DNA of 64,000 bases from Zygnema circumcarinatum (Eukaryota > Streptophyta > Zygnematophyceae > Zygnematales > Zygnemataceae). Each line of letters begins with the position of its first letter. Position 1 is the stretch's first letter. Below the pieces are notes generated by a model that ran no database searches, was not told the origin of the DNA, and was given only the letters and a program-made list of their open reading frames with translations. The stretch is taken from contig CM074806.1 in assembly GCA_037447605.1 (NCBI GenBank), positions 2,973,348 to 3,037,347 of the forward strand, written 5' to 3'. This document shows, piece by piece, positions 1 to 29,330 of this stretch. Position numbers and translations under genes: made by a program.

Positions 1-524
1 GTAGACCTTCCAAGTTTTGTACTGCTTTGTATAGCGTGTAAGATGCACATCAAAGTAATGGATTGTGTATACATTATGAATGTTATTATAGGTGGCATTG
101 TGGATGGAGTATGGTGTTAAGATGCTTTGTTCTCAAGGTAGCTTCAAGCCTTAAAAACTCGTGGTTGCTGTAACGCCTATTGAGAACAAGAAGAGCATAA
201 AAGACGACCGAGTGAGAAGGAGGGCGACGGAGGGACAGGAATACTAAAAACCCTAAAAACAAAAAGAGGATGACCATGTTCCTCAAGTAAACGCGTTTGT
301 TCACAAAGTAAGTCTTAACAGTTCCTAATGAATGAATAATCTGAATAACTTCTTCCTCTTTCGCCCTTGTTCCTCTCCACGTCTCTTTTTTCCATACTCC
401 TTTTTCTTGCCACCCCCATTTTATCCTCGTCTCCCTCCTCTCCTTCCTAATTTCCCTATTCCACCTATGCATGCATTATGAATACTCGAACATCGCGTTT
501 CTTTCATCAACGTAGTAATGGGAG
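1..524. other. Gene-free stretch, AT-leaning
   Basis: I see no gene here. Short open frames on both strands show no family resemblance, signal peptide or splice-linked continuation. The left edge could be the tail of a gene lying outside the window, but nothing supports that. Confidence 0.5.
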
Positions 525-975
525 ATGGAGAGGGAAAGGCAGTGGGAGATGGAGAGGGATAAAGAGAGGGAGATGCAGTGGGAGATGGAGAGGGAAAGGG
601 AGAAGCAATGGGAGATGGAGAGGGAAAGGCAGTGGGAGATGATGGAGATGGATAAAGAGAGGGAGATGCAATGGGAGATGGAGAGGAAAGGGAGAAGCAA
701 TGGGAGATGGAGAAGGAAAGGGAAAGGCAGTGGGAGTGGGAGAGGGAGAGGCAGTGGGAGAGGGAGAGGGAAAGATAGTGGGAGGAGAGGATAAGAAGAG
801 GAGAAGCCGATTGATTGGGGCTGGTGAGGGGAGAGGCGGAGTGGGAAGTGGGAGAGGGAGAGAGAAACTGATAGGAAGAGGGAGGGAAAAGGTAAGGAAG
901 CGGTAGTGGAAGCCTTGAGTGAGAGTCAGGAGAAAGAGAGGAGAAAAACTCCAAGAGAGAGAAAGCAAGGAATAG
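525..975. repeat. Purine-rich (GGGAGA/GGAGAT) low-complexity block
   Basis: The plus strand is almost all purine, with GGGAGATGGAGAGGGA-type units repeated imperfectly every 12-40 bases. Frames are open on both strands only because the repeat lacks stops. Their proteins are Met/Glu/Arg or Ser/Pro runs and I do not call them. Confidence 0.85.
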
Positions 976-2330
976 AGAAGCTAGGAGGGAAAAATAGAAA
1001 ACTCACCCGAGCAAGCGAGGAATGGCTATCCATCGATTGATAGGAAGCCGACCGTTGTTGATACATGGATTTCGAGCATACTCTCTTGATCTTTCCTTTG
1101 CGAGGAATTGTTGTGCCCGGAGCCACTGCTACGCTGACTCTTTATGCAGCTGATGTAAGCGTGTTCGCGTACTTACGTCATCTTACTCCTATTTCCATTA
1201 GGTCTCTCGAATCGGCAAGCATGTTGTGTAAGATAACCACGTCTTCTTTCTCCTCACTCGGTAGTAATTAACTTTTCTTTTCGAGCTTTTATTTGTGGTA
1301 GCAATTTTAAAGATCAGATATAGCAAATAATCCTATTGTAGGCTCATTTGGCACCCCTAACTTTTGCAATCTGATAGTTAAGTGCGTATTTTACCAGAAG
1401 GTAGATGTGTGGGGATGCTTATATGGAGCTAGCATCCCTTTGTAGTTAGCTTGCTTAGCTGCGTCCTATAAGATCTTGTATCTCTTGAGAAGGAAGCTTT
1501 TATTTGTTGAGCATAGCCGTAGATGCTTAAAGGCGGCTAAGAATCTGCGCATGAACCGGTAACTGACTGAAACCATGATGCGACATCATGTCGCCTTAAA
1601 TAAGCTTTGCGTGTTAAGAGTGAGTATCGGCGTTTTACGTAGGAAATAAACTCCCCATCTTCACGGCGTTGTGATAAAGGTAAACCGTCCACGTCCTATA
1701 AACCCAACACGGCACAAATCGCTGCCTTTTTAAAAGTCTTTATTATTTATGTACCACTTGAGCATTTGGCATACTTGACCCGTTCTTTGAAGAGATCTAA
1801 TTGCGCTTCTGGCTAAGCACGAACAAAAATGTAGTGAAATGGATTAAGGTGGGACGTGTAGGGTGGAGCTCCCCATTCCGTTATGTCTGAATACATATAA
1901 TCGCACATAGGCTAACTGATAGTAGCAGTTTGAGGACACTATTTACCCATTTTTAAAAACTTTATCTTTTCAATGGTATTTTACAAGTTGGCTGAAATCA
2001 CGATTCCATCTTGTCTGAAAGGTTGCAGCTACTTCGTCCGTATATAAACTATGGTAAAGTAAGTACTGAGAACTCTTCTTCAAGTTTAGACGGTCATGAA
2101 GATACCGTGTACCTTCAATATTCTTGTACAATCCAAACAAAAATTGTATCTCTGCTACTTTTCCCTTTTGAAATTTTGCGTGTTGATTTCACGCAATGCT
2201 TTTCGCAAAGCGTAGACTATCTCCGAGCCCGTGATGATACGTGTGGTCTTTATGTGGCGGTGGAGGCATGGTGGGCGGCGCGATCTTTGTAAAAAAACCG
2301 AGAGACAAGGGAATGGCCAGGCTATTATTT
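976..2330. other. Gene-free stretch
   Basis: No exon chain or recognisable protein. A 68-residue frame at 1065-1271 and a 93-residue frame at 2011-2292 on the plus strand have no family features and no convincing splice partners. No repeat structure is obvious. Confidence 0.5.
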
Positions 2331-2820
2331 GAAAATGCGATGAGAGAGGGAGGAGAGAGATAGAAGAGAAGCGATTAGGAAGAGAAGAGGGAGAGAGAAA
2401 GAAACGTCAAGAGAAAGGGAGAGGGAAACAATAGAAGACGGCTGAGGGGAGAGGGAGAAACGTCAGAAAGAAGGGAGAGGGAACTGAAGGAGAGGGAGAG
2501 GAGAATGAGTAAGGAAGAGAGAGAGGAGCTCTAAAAGATGGAATGTAGGAGAGGATAAAAAGAAGGAGAGGATAAAAGGAAAGCCGATTAAGAGGTAGAG
2601 AGGAAAGGGAGAAGCTTGATAAGGAAGATGGAGAAAGCACTTGATGGGAGATGGAGAGATAAAGAGGGAATGTCTGCGATGGAGAGCGGAGAGAGAGAGA
2701 AGCTGATGGAATAGAGGAGAGAAGCGATTAAGAAGGAGAGGGAGAAGACAGAGGCTGCATGGGAGTGTTAAGGTGGAGGGCGATGGGAAAGAGAGGAGAG
2801 TGAGAGGGGCTTGGCGATAA
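2331..2820. repeat. Second purine-rich low-complexity block
   Basis: The plus strand is rich in GAGAGGGAGA and AGGAGAGAGA. It resembles the block at 525-975 but has more A interruptions. No gene is supported. Confidence 0.8.
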
Positions 2821-4188
2821 TTTAGGAGTATGGCGTTAATCTTTGTAGTCGGACGTGATCTTTTTACGGCCTCACTTCTTTGGGCTTCTATGTTTAAGGT
2901 TTCATCCTCCCCTTTGTTGTTTTTCTAGAGAGTAGAGAGTCTTACCAGGAGGGGTCCGGCAGACGGTCGGAAGAGTCCGACCGTGGTTGTGGAGAAGGCG
3001 AGCCCTCCGAGGTCCCAGTCAATGAGCGCCCACACAGCGAACGTCTGCAGGAGCAGCGCAAAGCAAAGCCCGCGCGGGCGGGCGAGCGAGCGAGATGAGG
3101 AGGCGCTGGAAGAGGGTCGGCCGCTTGGAAGCCGCAAGGGAGGAAAGGGGAAGACGAGGGGTCCGGGTTTGCAATTCAAAATTGCGGCATCTGACGTCAG
3201 GTATCGGCGATCTACCCGCGCCGTTCGCAGCCTTTTTTTAAGTTTGAGACCCCCCCGCGCGGGCGAAGTTGGTCATCGCGCCTTTGGAAATTGGTCATAA
3301 CGCAAGAACGCGCGAGGGTGATAGCCACGCCGCTGGCCACGCATCACGGTTACGTCGGGCTGTAGACCGTGAAGTTGACTCCGAAAAACTGGTAATCGTA
3401 TTGCCTTGGTAATTGGTAATCGCTTTTAAGTCCGAGACCCCAATATTTTCGCTTCCAATTTTGCCGAAATCCACTTTTTGTACCTGGTGAACTTTAGGTG
3501 CCAGATCGTCTGCATAACCCGCATCGCTCGTGACTATCTCACTAGCCGCTACGGGCTTACGCGAACGCATTCTAATCTCCTCGCCAGGCCGCCAGAAGAG
3601 TGGGCGCCGCTTCTTCTCCCCGCCTTCTGACTTCGAGCACGATACGCATACCATACGATACGGCCAATACGCATACTAAATCCCCCGATGGTTGATGATC
3701 TACAAGATGTAATGACAAGATATGCCAATGATATATCATCACGATAATGAGGCGCCGATGATGCCAAAGACGATACGGTACGATACGGGTACTAAGATGA
3801 TAATGCACGGGCTCAACACATGAACTCTAACATAATATACTCAGTTTATTCGTAGAATACCTAACCTTATATATGCAATCTATTTTCGGCCATTTTGCCC
3901 TAACCGGTGGAAAATATGAGGACCCCTTTATCAGACAAAATTGCCAAGGCCAAGACGGTGATCTGGGCGACGCATTGACCTACCGATTGCCCTCCGCTAG
4001 ATCCTTTGACCGGCCGTGTTCTTTTCGCCATTTTCCTACCGCCGCCCCGCATACTGCTCGCTCGACATTCTCCGCTGACTCCACGCATGAGTGGTCCACA
4101 TGGCACCACTTGATTCAGAGTCGGCTATCTCGAGGCTTACTCCATCGACGCTTTTCCGGCCGCTGTTTCGTTGATGCGGCTGGGCGCG
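2821..4188. other. Gene-free stretch with short CGATACG-rich patch
   Basis: No gene is recognised. Around 3638-3790 the motif GATACG/ATACG recurs several times at irregular spacing. The rest is unique-looking sequence, partly GC-rich near 2940-3340. Confidence 0.45.
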
Positions 4189-4860
4189 AACAAAAATTGA
4201 CGGAAAAGGAAAGTTACGAAGTCAACAGCCAACCTGGCCGTCACGCTGCCGCGACCGCTACCGGGAGCGCTGTCGCGATGAACGACGCCGCCGGTGTCGC
4301 GACGCTGCTGCTGGCCGCTGCTCTTAGTCCACCCGCCAACGCGTGAACCCTCGTGATACTCCTTAGCTACGACATTGACGACGGCGATCTCGCCACGCGG
4401 GCTAACCGCCACGGCTAGTAAGAGAGCCACGCTGCCTTCGCCACCGCCGCGACTTTCACTCGGGTTAGTGTCTCCGCCTTTGATGGGCTGGGTCGGCCGC
4501 TGCTGGCCGCATCTACACGCCGAGCGCGCTGTCGATGAATGACGCCGCTGGCTGCCGCGATGCGCTACAGGCATCTACGGGCGCCAACAAAATTGACGGA
4601 AAAGGAAAGCGCCGAAGTACTCCTGCCAGGTCGCTGGCGTCACCGGGAGTACTCGTTTAGTGTCGTAAACATAATGACGCTTGTTACGCTTGGTTTGGGT
4701 GGTATCAAACGTAACAAAAATTGACGGAAAAGGAAAGTTACGAAAAGTCACGCCAACCACCGCCGCTGCCTCGCGACCAGCTGGCCGTATGCGCGCTGTC
4801 GCATGAACGACGCCGCCGGTGTCGCGTGACGCTACAAGCCGCTAATTTGCAATCAGCTGC
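4189..4860. repeat. Degenerate GC-rich repeat block with three copies of a 20-bp motif
   Basis: The motif AATTGACGGAAAAGGAAAG occurs near 4195, 4591 and 4719. A companion segment beginning ATGAACGACGCCGCCGG lies at 4278 and 4803, with a variant at 4536. Spacing is irregular, so this looks like eroded copies of a repeat of a few hundred bases, not a clean tandem array. No open frame spans the copies. Confidence 0.65.
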
Positions 4861-5305
4861 AACAATTATTGATTAATGATGACGCCACCATCCTCGCCAT
4901 GGTGACACCGCCAGAAGTCGCGGACGCCAAGCAGAGGCCGCTACGCACACTGTAAGCCGCTTCGGTATTGTCAACCGACAAATACAATCCCAGCGACATT
5001 AAAAAACGTGAAAAGAGAGAGCCTCAATAGAGCCAACAGAGCCGCTTCAGTTCCTCAGACGATCGCCGACGACGCTTCGATGATCAAAACAAATACGAAC
5101 AACCATGATATCATCTTTCCTCAGTGCTTCACCTCTCCGGACTTCCATTTCTACACCGCTCTACCAAGAGTTGGCTGTGGTGCTTACGCCGCTTTGTTCC
5201 ACCCATCAGAATTCAACACTTGCGTCGCCGCTGGGTTTCCGCTTTCACGTCATAGTTTACCGGGCCGATTTCTTCCTACCGTAGAAACCAAATGACCGAC
5301 AAATA
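4861..5305. other. Gene-free stretch
   Basis: A 95-residue plus-strand frame (5008-5295) has no recognised family, signal peptide or splice context. I see nothing else. Confidence 0.4.
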
Positions 5306-5535
5306 ATGATTGGTGGAGGAGGAGGAGGAAAGAGAAGGAGGAGGAAGGAACATGGAGTGTGGTGAAAGGGAGAATGGTGGAAGGGCGAAGGAAGAAAAAG
5401 GAGAGGGTGTTGAGGAAGGAGGAGGAAGGAGGGTGTTAAGGAGGAAGGCGGAGGAAGGAACATGGAGAGTGGTGAGAGGGAGAATGGTGAAGGGCGGCGA
5501 AGAAGTTGAAGAGGGTGTTGAAGAAGGATGGAGGC
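5306..5535. repeat. GGA/GAAGGA-rich low-complexity block
   Basis: A purine-rich plus strand contains two similar sub-blocks, each with GGAACATGGAG followed by GTGGTGA and GGGAGAATGGTG (about 5347-5375 and 5457-5485). They suggest a local duplication of roughly 110 bases. Confidence 0.7.
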
Positions 5536-6165
5536 TACTAACTAACAAGTCACCGGGCCGGGCCAAATTGGCCGGCCAAACCGTGAGTCCGTCATTAAGC
5601 AATTCACAAATTGCCGCCACCAGGAGTCTGCCTGGCTGGGCCTGCCGGGTCGGGCCTCACAGGAGTCCGCCTGTCACTACTTCGAAACAGCCTGTTTCAA
5701 GCAGTCCGGGCCGGGCCCTTCGACTTTAAAGACCGGGTCATATGGAAATTATTTAAATTGTCGGCCAGTTTGCCAGTCCTATGGACTTTAAAGACTTGTC
5801 AAATGGAAATTATGAAAATTATGAAAATTCTGGAAAATATGGAAATCATCGAATAAGGTTCGTTGTTACGCTTACTTTCAAGTATTGTTTAAAGAAATAA
5901 CCCCGATTGATTTCGAAGGACCTCGTCCCCGAGATGATGATTTTCGCAAAGATAAAAAGTCAGAATTATATGATTATAATCAAAAAAGGTTCAGACTTAC
6001 ACTCTCACTCATGTGTTCTATACTCCACAACCCCCTCGATTGATTTCTCGTATGACCCGTCCGAGATAATGATGTTCGAAAGATTGAAAAAACGTCACAA
6101 TATATGATCCTAATCAAAAAAGGTTTGTACTTCACATTCCCATTCTTCACTTCATTCAGCAGCCT
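5536..6165. other. Gene-free stretch
   Basis: No gene is recognised. A GGCCGGG-rich portion (5550-5730) passes into AT-rich sequence. Confidence 0.4.
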
Positions 6166-6400
6166 ATTTTTTTTTTTTTTTTTTTTTCCCTGTGATTGTG
6201 TTTGTGTGTGTGTGTATTTTCGTGTGTGACTTTCACAAAAAAAAAAGAAAAAAAACACACTAATTAATATAACATGAGGCCTAATGTTGTAATATTTAGC
6301 TGGTTTTTTTTTCTTTTTTTTCTTTTCCCAGTGACTGTTTTTGTTAATTTGTATTTTTGCGTGTGTGCTTTTTCCAAACAAAAAAAAAAAAATGAATCAA
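6166..6400. repeat. AT-rich hairpin unit (T-run / GTGTGT core / A-run), two copies
   Basis: Two units each have a T-run, a core CCCTGTGATTGTGTTTGTG followed by GTGTGT..CGTGTGTGACTTTCAC, and an A-run. A palindrome built on ACATGAGGCCTAATGT lies between them at about 6265-6296. The T-run and A-run could pair, so a unit could fold as a hairpin. The same family recurs at 7303-8050. Confidence 0.75.
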
Positions 6401-7302
6401 ATCCACTAATACAACTGCGGAGGGGCAGGACGGTAGTTTAAATTCACCTTCCACCCTTCTCCCTCTTCACCTGCCCATGGAAATCTCTCCTCGGTGCCCT
6501 CAAGCAAGTAAAGACTCTCACTCATTTTTCACTCACGCATACACAACACACGAGAGGCGGAATAGAAAACGAGGAGAAAGCTCCCGCCCTAAAACTCCTT
6601 TATGATGACAAGTTTCCAACTCAAGCCCCCATATACTAAGCTTTCACATGATCACTTCCACCTTCACGCCAGGTACCACACACCCGAGACTCTCAAAGGT
6701 CCACCTCGCTGCCAAAGCCATGCCTTCAAACCGCCATAGCCTCAGAATGCATATCGCTAGCGTTTCAACTTACACCCACTCTCAAATATATAAGATGGGG
6801 CTGTGATGTGACCATGTCACGTCACACGCGCCGACCATGCATGCAACAAATCTTATTCAAACAACCTAAATAAACTACTTCGTGTCTGCTATGCATAAGA
6901 CACCCACCGCACCCACTCAACACCACCGCTCTTAACCCAGATGGCTACGATTCTTACCGCCGAAGCTGAACTTCCCGTCAGCCACCCACAAGGACTATCT
7001 TCCAGACAGCAAAGTAGGCTCCGCCGACTCCACCGACTTCGCCGCCTTTTGCCGCCGCATCAGTCCACGATTCCGTACGCCAGGACCGATTCCTCGGCGC
7101 GGTACCAAATGTCGGACTCCGGCCGTACTGTCCGTACCGACCGTACGGTCCGTACGGTCCATACTATCCGTACGGTTGCGCGGTCGGTCTCGCCGCCGCG
7201 CGCACGCTGAAGTAAGTCCGTCCCCATACATGTCACACCTAGAAGCACACCCCTAGGAACTAAGCGCCAACACAAACATGCTAATCTGAACTAACTATGT
7301 AC
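6401..7302. other. Gene-free stretch with a GTACGG-rich patch
   Basis: No gene is supported. At 7120-7190 GTACGG/CCGTAC recurs tightly, and this produces Arg-Thr-Val runs in the plus-strand frame 6941-7210. That frame is repeat-driven and not called. Confidence 0.45.
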
Positions 7303-7891
7303 ACTAACAACAACATGGGGCCTCATGTTGTAATATTAAGAATGATTATGTTTTTTTTTGTTTTTTGTTTTTTTTTTTTTTTTTCCTGTGATTGTGTTTG
7401 TGTGTGTGTGTATTTGCGTGTGTGACTTTCACAAAAAAAAAGAAAAAAAAACACACTAATTAATACAACATGAGGCCTAATGTTGTAATATTTAGTTTTT
7501 TTTTCAGTACGGTACGTTGTACGGAGATCTCCGTGGTGCGCTGAGCGCCACGGTGGCTGTAGCGTTTCGCTAGTGTGCGTTTGTGTGTCTATGTTTTTTT
7601 TGTTTTTTTTTTGATTTTTAAACAAACAAAAAAAAAAAAGACATCTCAATATTACAACATCAGGCCAAATGTTATAATATTAAGATTGTTTTTTTTTTTT
7701 TTCCCTGTGACTGTGTTTGTGTGTGTGTGTATTTGCGTGTGTGACTTTTACAAAAAAAAAAAAAAAAAAAAACTTTCAATATTACAACATCAGGCCAAAT
7801 GTTGTAATATTAAGATTTTTTTTTTTTTTTTTTTTTTTGATTGTGTTTGTGTGTGTGTTATTTGCGTTTTTTTTTTTTTTTCAATATTTGC

Positions 7892-7926
<35 letters not shown>

Positions 7927-8050
7927 CCCGTGATTGTGTTTGTTGTGTGTGTTTGTATTTGATTTTTAAAAAAAAAAAAAAAAAAAAAAAATAGAATCAA
8001 ACTAATTAATACAACATGAGGCCTCATGTTGTAATATTTAGATTGATTAT
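7303..8050. repeat. Array of palindrome / T-run / GTGTGT / A-run units
   Basis: Palindromes of the form AATATTACAACAT-N-AGGCC-NN-ATGTTGTAATATT lie near 7309-7337, 7462-7491, 7647-7680, 7778-7811 and 8007-8038. They are separated by T-runs, a core TGTGATTGTGTTTGTGTGTG, and A-runs. Unit length varies because the homopolymers vary. One interval (7500-7600) is instead filled by unrelated GC-rich sequence. This looks like tandem or nested copies of a small inverted-repeat element. No coding potential. Confidence 0.8.
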
Positions 8051-8111
8051 GTTTTTTTTTGGTTTTTTTCCCATTTTAGGGCTACGTGGCAACACCTGAC
8101 TGGATAAGCAT

Positions 8112-8395
8112 TTGATCCGACGAAACGCACAACCAATCAGGACGCGCGACGTGGCAACGTCCGACTCGTGGCAGCAGACACTCTTTCCCCACTCAACGCT
8201 CCTCCGACCTCCTAACCACAACCATACACCACATAAAACATCAAAATCAAACGCCGTCGTACATAGAAAACGACACGTGGCAATGACAGAATAAGTACGC
8301 AATATACCCCATTTTCTGCGCATTCGATCCAATGAAACGCACAACCAATCAGGTCGCGCGACGTGGCAACGTCAGACTCGCGGCAACTATACCCC
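8112..8395. repeat. Direct repeat of about 70 bp
   Basis: The segment GAAACGCACAACCAATCAGG followed by CGCGCGACGTGGCAACGTC occurs at about 8114-8180 and again at 8325-8388, roughly 210 bases apart, with a few mismatches. The same strand and order indicate a local duplication. No gene. Confidence 0.75.
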
Positions 8396-8456
8396 ATTTT
8401 CATTAAATTAATCTTTCACAACATAATCGAACCCGTCGTACGGATCAAAACGATGA

Positions 8457-9533
8457 CAAAGCTTTCACAGATCGGACCATTAGACAAACCAGTCGACTGG
8501 TTGGCAACCAGTGGTTGCGGACCGAAACAACCATTCGACTGGTTGGCAACCAGTGGTTGCGGACCGAAACAACCATTCGACTGGTTGGCAACCAGTGGTT
8601 GCGGACCGAAACAACCATTCGACTGGTTGCCAACCAGTGGCTCAGGACCGAAACAACCATTCGACTGGTTTGGAACCAGTGGATGCCACTGGTTGGCAAC
8701 CATTCGACTGGTTGCCAACCAGTGCCGCCGGATCGAAACAACCATTCGACTGGTTTGGAACCAGTGGATGCCACTGGTTGGAAACCAGTCGACTGGTTGC
8801 GAACCAGTGGCGCAGGACTGAAACAACCATTCGACTGGTTCGGAACCAGTGATCCAATGGTTGGCAACCATTGAATTTCTGAAATTATGCCTTTTTGCAA
8901 AAATGGGTCGTATGTGTTTTTTGGTGGGTTGCCAACCGTTGACAACTAGTGTAACAAGCCTGATGCGTACAGATGTGTACGGATTCGTACAGCCGAGTCG
9001 TACGGTTGTACGGGAATTCTGTACGGCCGAACCGTAATAGTTTTCTCCGAAACGCCGACGGCATTTTGGTAACTGTAGCGTTCAGTTCGCTACAACTAGT
9101 GATTTAATGGTTGCCAACCATTTGATTTAATGGATATAACCATTCGACTGGTTGCCAACCAGTGCCGCCAGATCGAAACAACCATTCGACTGGTTGGCAA
9201 CCAGTGGTTGCGGACCGAAACAACCATTCGACTGGTTGCCAACCAGTGCCGCCAGATCGAAACAACCATTCGACTGGTTTGGAACCAGTGGATGCCACTG
9301 GTTGGCAACCAGTCGACTGGTTGCCAACCAGTGGATCCACTGGTAGGCAACCATTCGACTGGTTGCCAACCAGTGCCGCCAGATCGAAACAACCATTCGA
9401 CTGGTTTGGAACCAGTGGATGCCACTGGTTGGCAACCAGTCGACTGGTTGCCAACCAGTAGACGTCCAACCATTGCCATCCAATGGTTGTCCAATGGTTG
9501 CCGATCCACTGGTCCGAACTGTGAAAGCTTTTG
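8457..9533. mobile_element. Foldback-like element with arms made of 42-bp repeats
   Basis: Ends read AAAGCTTTCACAG-A-TCGGACCA (from 8458) and, inverted, TGGTCCGAACTGTGAAAGCTTT (to about 9532). Each arm (8494-8870 and 9128-9510) is a tandem array. In the left arm the junction CGACTGG recurs at 8494, 8536, 8578, 8620 and 8662, an exact 42-bp period. Every unit carries the near-palindrome ACTGGTTGGCAACCAGT. Because 42 is divisible by three, several frames on both strands stay open and give a 14-residue protein repeat, which I regard as non-coding. The middle (8880-9090) is unique and GTACGG-rich. Long inverted arms built of internal direct repeats are the hallmark of foldback-type elements; that assignment is inference. 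No target-site duplication is clear. Confidence 0.7.
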
Positions 9534-9977
9534 CCTACGGCAACGCAAAAAACGACGCGAGGGAAGGCCAACCGACCGTACGATAGTCACAGTCTAAATT
9601 CGTACATTTTGTACGAATATGTACGGACAGTACAATTCACGCAACAGTCCATGGAACGTTCAAATTTGTGTGATTCGAAGTCGGCAGTTGATCCACGTCG
9701 AAAGGAATCAGAATCGTTTACCGTACAGAGCGGCAGTGGAACTGCGGAGAAGATGACCCCGATCGCTAAATGTTGATCCAGACCACGCATCCCGGCCCTT
9801 TCCAGGCTGTCGGGTCGCCTTCGTTCCCAGCTGTCGCTCTCCGCCTCACAGCGTGCGCCCGCCATGGATGAGGACGGGCCGGTGCTTGCCCAGACTGCCC
9901 CTCCTCACACCTCATGCAAACCCTAAATTACCTGACAAGGTCAATCAAGGGACAAGTTATTCGTCCAGAACGGCTCC
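9534..9977 (+). other. Upstream region of the PRT6-like gene
   Basis: No gene is seen. This should contain the 5' leader and promoter of the following gene. An in-frame TGA at 9933-9935 precedes the chosen ATG. No TATA box was obvious. Confidence 0.5.
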
Positions 9978-28141
<18,164 letters not shown>

Positions 28142-28252
28142 ATTAAAGGCTGTCCTGGACCCTGCGGTCTCGGCGATTTAGCAATGCTGTTAAGGACGGT
28201 TCTCTTGAAAAATGGGAGAATTCTTTAAGTTGTTGGACATAATCATGTTAAA

Positions 28253-28976
28253 GAAAGGAAAATGATACGTCCCCCCCCCCCCTTCCTTTTTGGGTTATCC
28301 CGCCCCGTTTGTTTTGAAATCCCGGCCTCCCATTTTGGCTATTCCGCCCTCTGTTTTGGATATCCCGCCCTTCCCCATTTTGGATGTTCACCCCCCTGTT
28401 TTCTCCTTCTCACACATCAGCGCAACGTCCGTAACGACACATTCACAGAGAGAGAGCGGAGGAGAGAGAGCAGAGGGGGGAGAGAGCAGAGGGGAGAGAG
28501 AGCAGAGGAGAGAGCAGAGGAGAGAGACTAGAGGAGGGAGCAGAGGAGAGAGAGCAGAGAGAGAGAGAGTAGAGAAGAGAGAGAGAGCAGAGGAGAGAGA
28601 GAGAGCAGAGGGGAGGGGAGAGAGCAGAGGAGAGCAGAGGGAGAGAGCGCAGAGGAAAGAGAGAGCAGAGAGAGAGAGAGAGAGAGAAAAAGAAAGCAAG
28701 CAGGCCAACCATTACATCATCACAAAGCTTCACACCCACCGAAAGAAAAGAAAAAAAAAGAGAATAAAAAGTTCTTAAATATTGAAAAACTCGACAAGTG
28801 TCTGCGCATTTGAAGCCTGCAAGCTGCCAAACTAGCTACACCTAAGTGGAAATTGCAAACCGAGAAGAGGAGGGGAGGGGAGGGGAGGGAAAGCCAAAAT
28901 GGGAGGGCGGGATTTAAAAAAAAATGAGACGGGATGACCCAAAAATGGGGGCGAAGTATCGTTTTCCTAAAGAAAA
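28253..28976. mobile_element. Inverted-repeat (MITE-like) element, TTTTGGATATCCC family
   Basis: The left end (28253-28340) reads AGGAAAATGATACGTCCCCC, then TTTTTGGGTTATCCCGCCCC and TCCCATTTTGGCT. The right end (about 28893-28976) is its imperfect reverse complement, giving termini of about 80 bp on a 720-bp element. Just inside the left end, TTTTGGATATCCCGCCC-type units repeat. The centre is a (GAGAGCAGAG)n block and AT-rich sequence without a transposase. A related element lies at 51516-52248. No target-site duplication was identified. Confidence 0.7.
28446..28690. repeat. GAGAG/GAGCAGAG purine microsatellite
   Basis: GAGAGAGCAGAGGAGAGA-type units fill the middle of the inverted-repeat element. 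Frames through it are Glu/Arg or Ser/Leu runs and are not genes. Confidence 0.9.
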
Positions 28977-29330
28977 AGGATCTAGCTGTATTGTTTGCTG
29001 TCCTTCACTTACCATTTTGGTTCCCGCTTTGTTCATACGCGTCTTTGAAGAAAATGGTCTTGGCATTGATCTCACGATGGCGATGCCATCAAATGTATAA
29101 TGGACATAACCAACAACATGGAGAACCACGAGGAGCCGCTCACAAATGACCCACCACTTGTTCGCGAATCCGCGTCCAAGCGTCCTTCGATGTGAGCTTC
29201 GCTGTCCGCAGTTGAATGGGACCGAACGGCACTGAACGGGGCCGCACAGGCTTGGAATGCTTACTGCGAACAACGCACATGAATCTGCCGTACCGTGGTG
29301 ACGGAGGGCGCGAAGGGCTCGGCGGATGGT
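28977..29330. other. Gene-free stretch
   Basis: No gene is seen. The segment around 29060-29100 (TCTCACGATGGCGATGCCAT) is shared, inverted or direct, with sequences near 45250 and 50570 beside the secreted-protein genes, so it is a dispersed repeat fragment. Confidence 0.5.

Noticed and set aside
421-968. Ser/Pro-rich minus-strand proteins
   Set aside because: They are the complement of the purine-rich low-complexity block; no other support.
6941-7210. Small Arg/Thr-rich protein
   Set aside because: The Thr-Val-Arg run comes from CCGTACGGT repeats; no start or splice support.
8494-8870. CRISPR-like array
   Set aside because: Units are contiguous 42-bp repeats with no unique spacers, in a eukaryotic genome.
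8363-9597. Many 100-160 residue frames with a 14-residue repeat, on both strands
   Set aside because: The 42-bp repeat unit is a multiple of three, so frames stay open by arithmetic. No start context, splicing or family resemblance.
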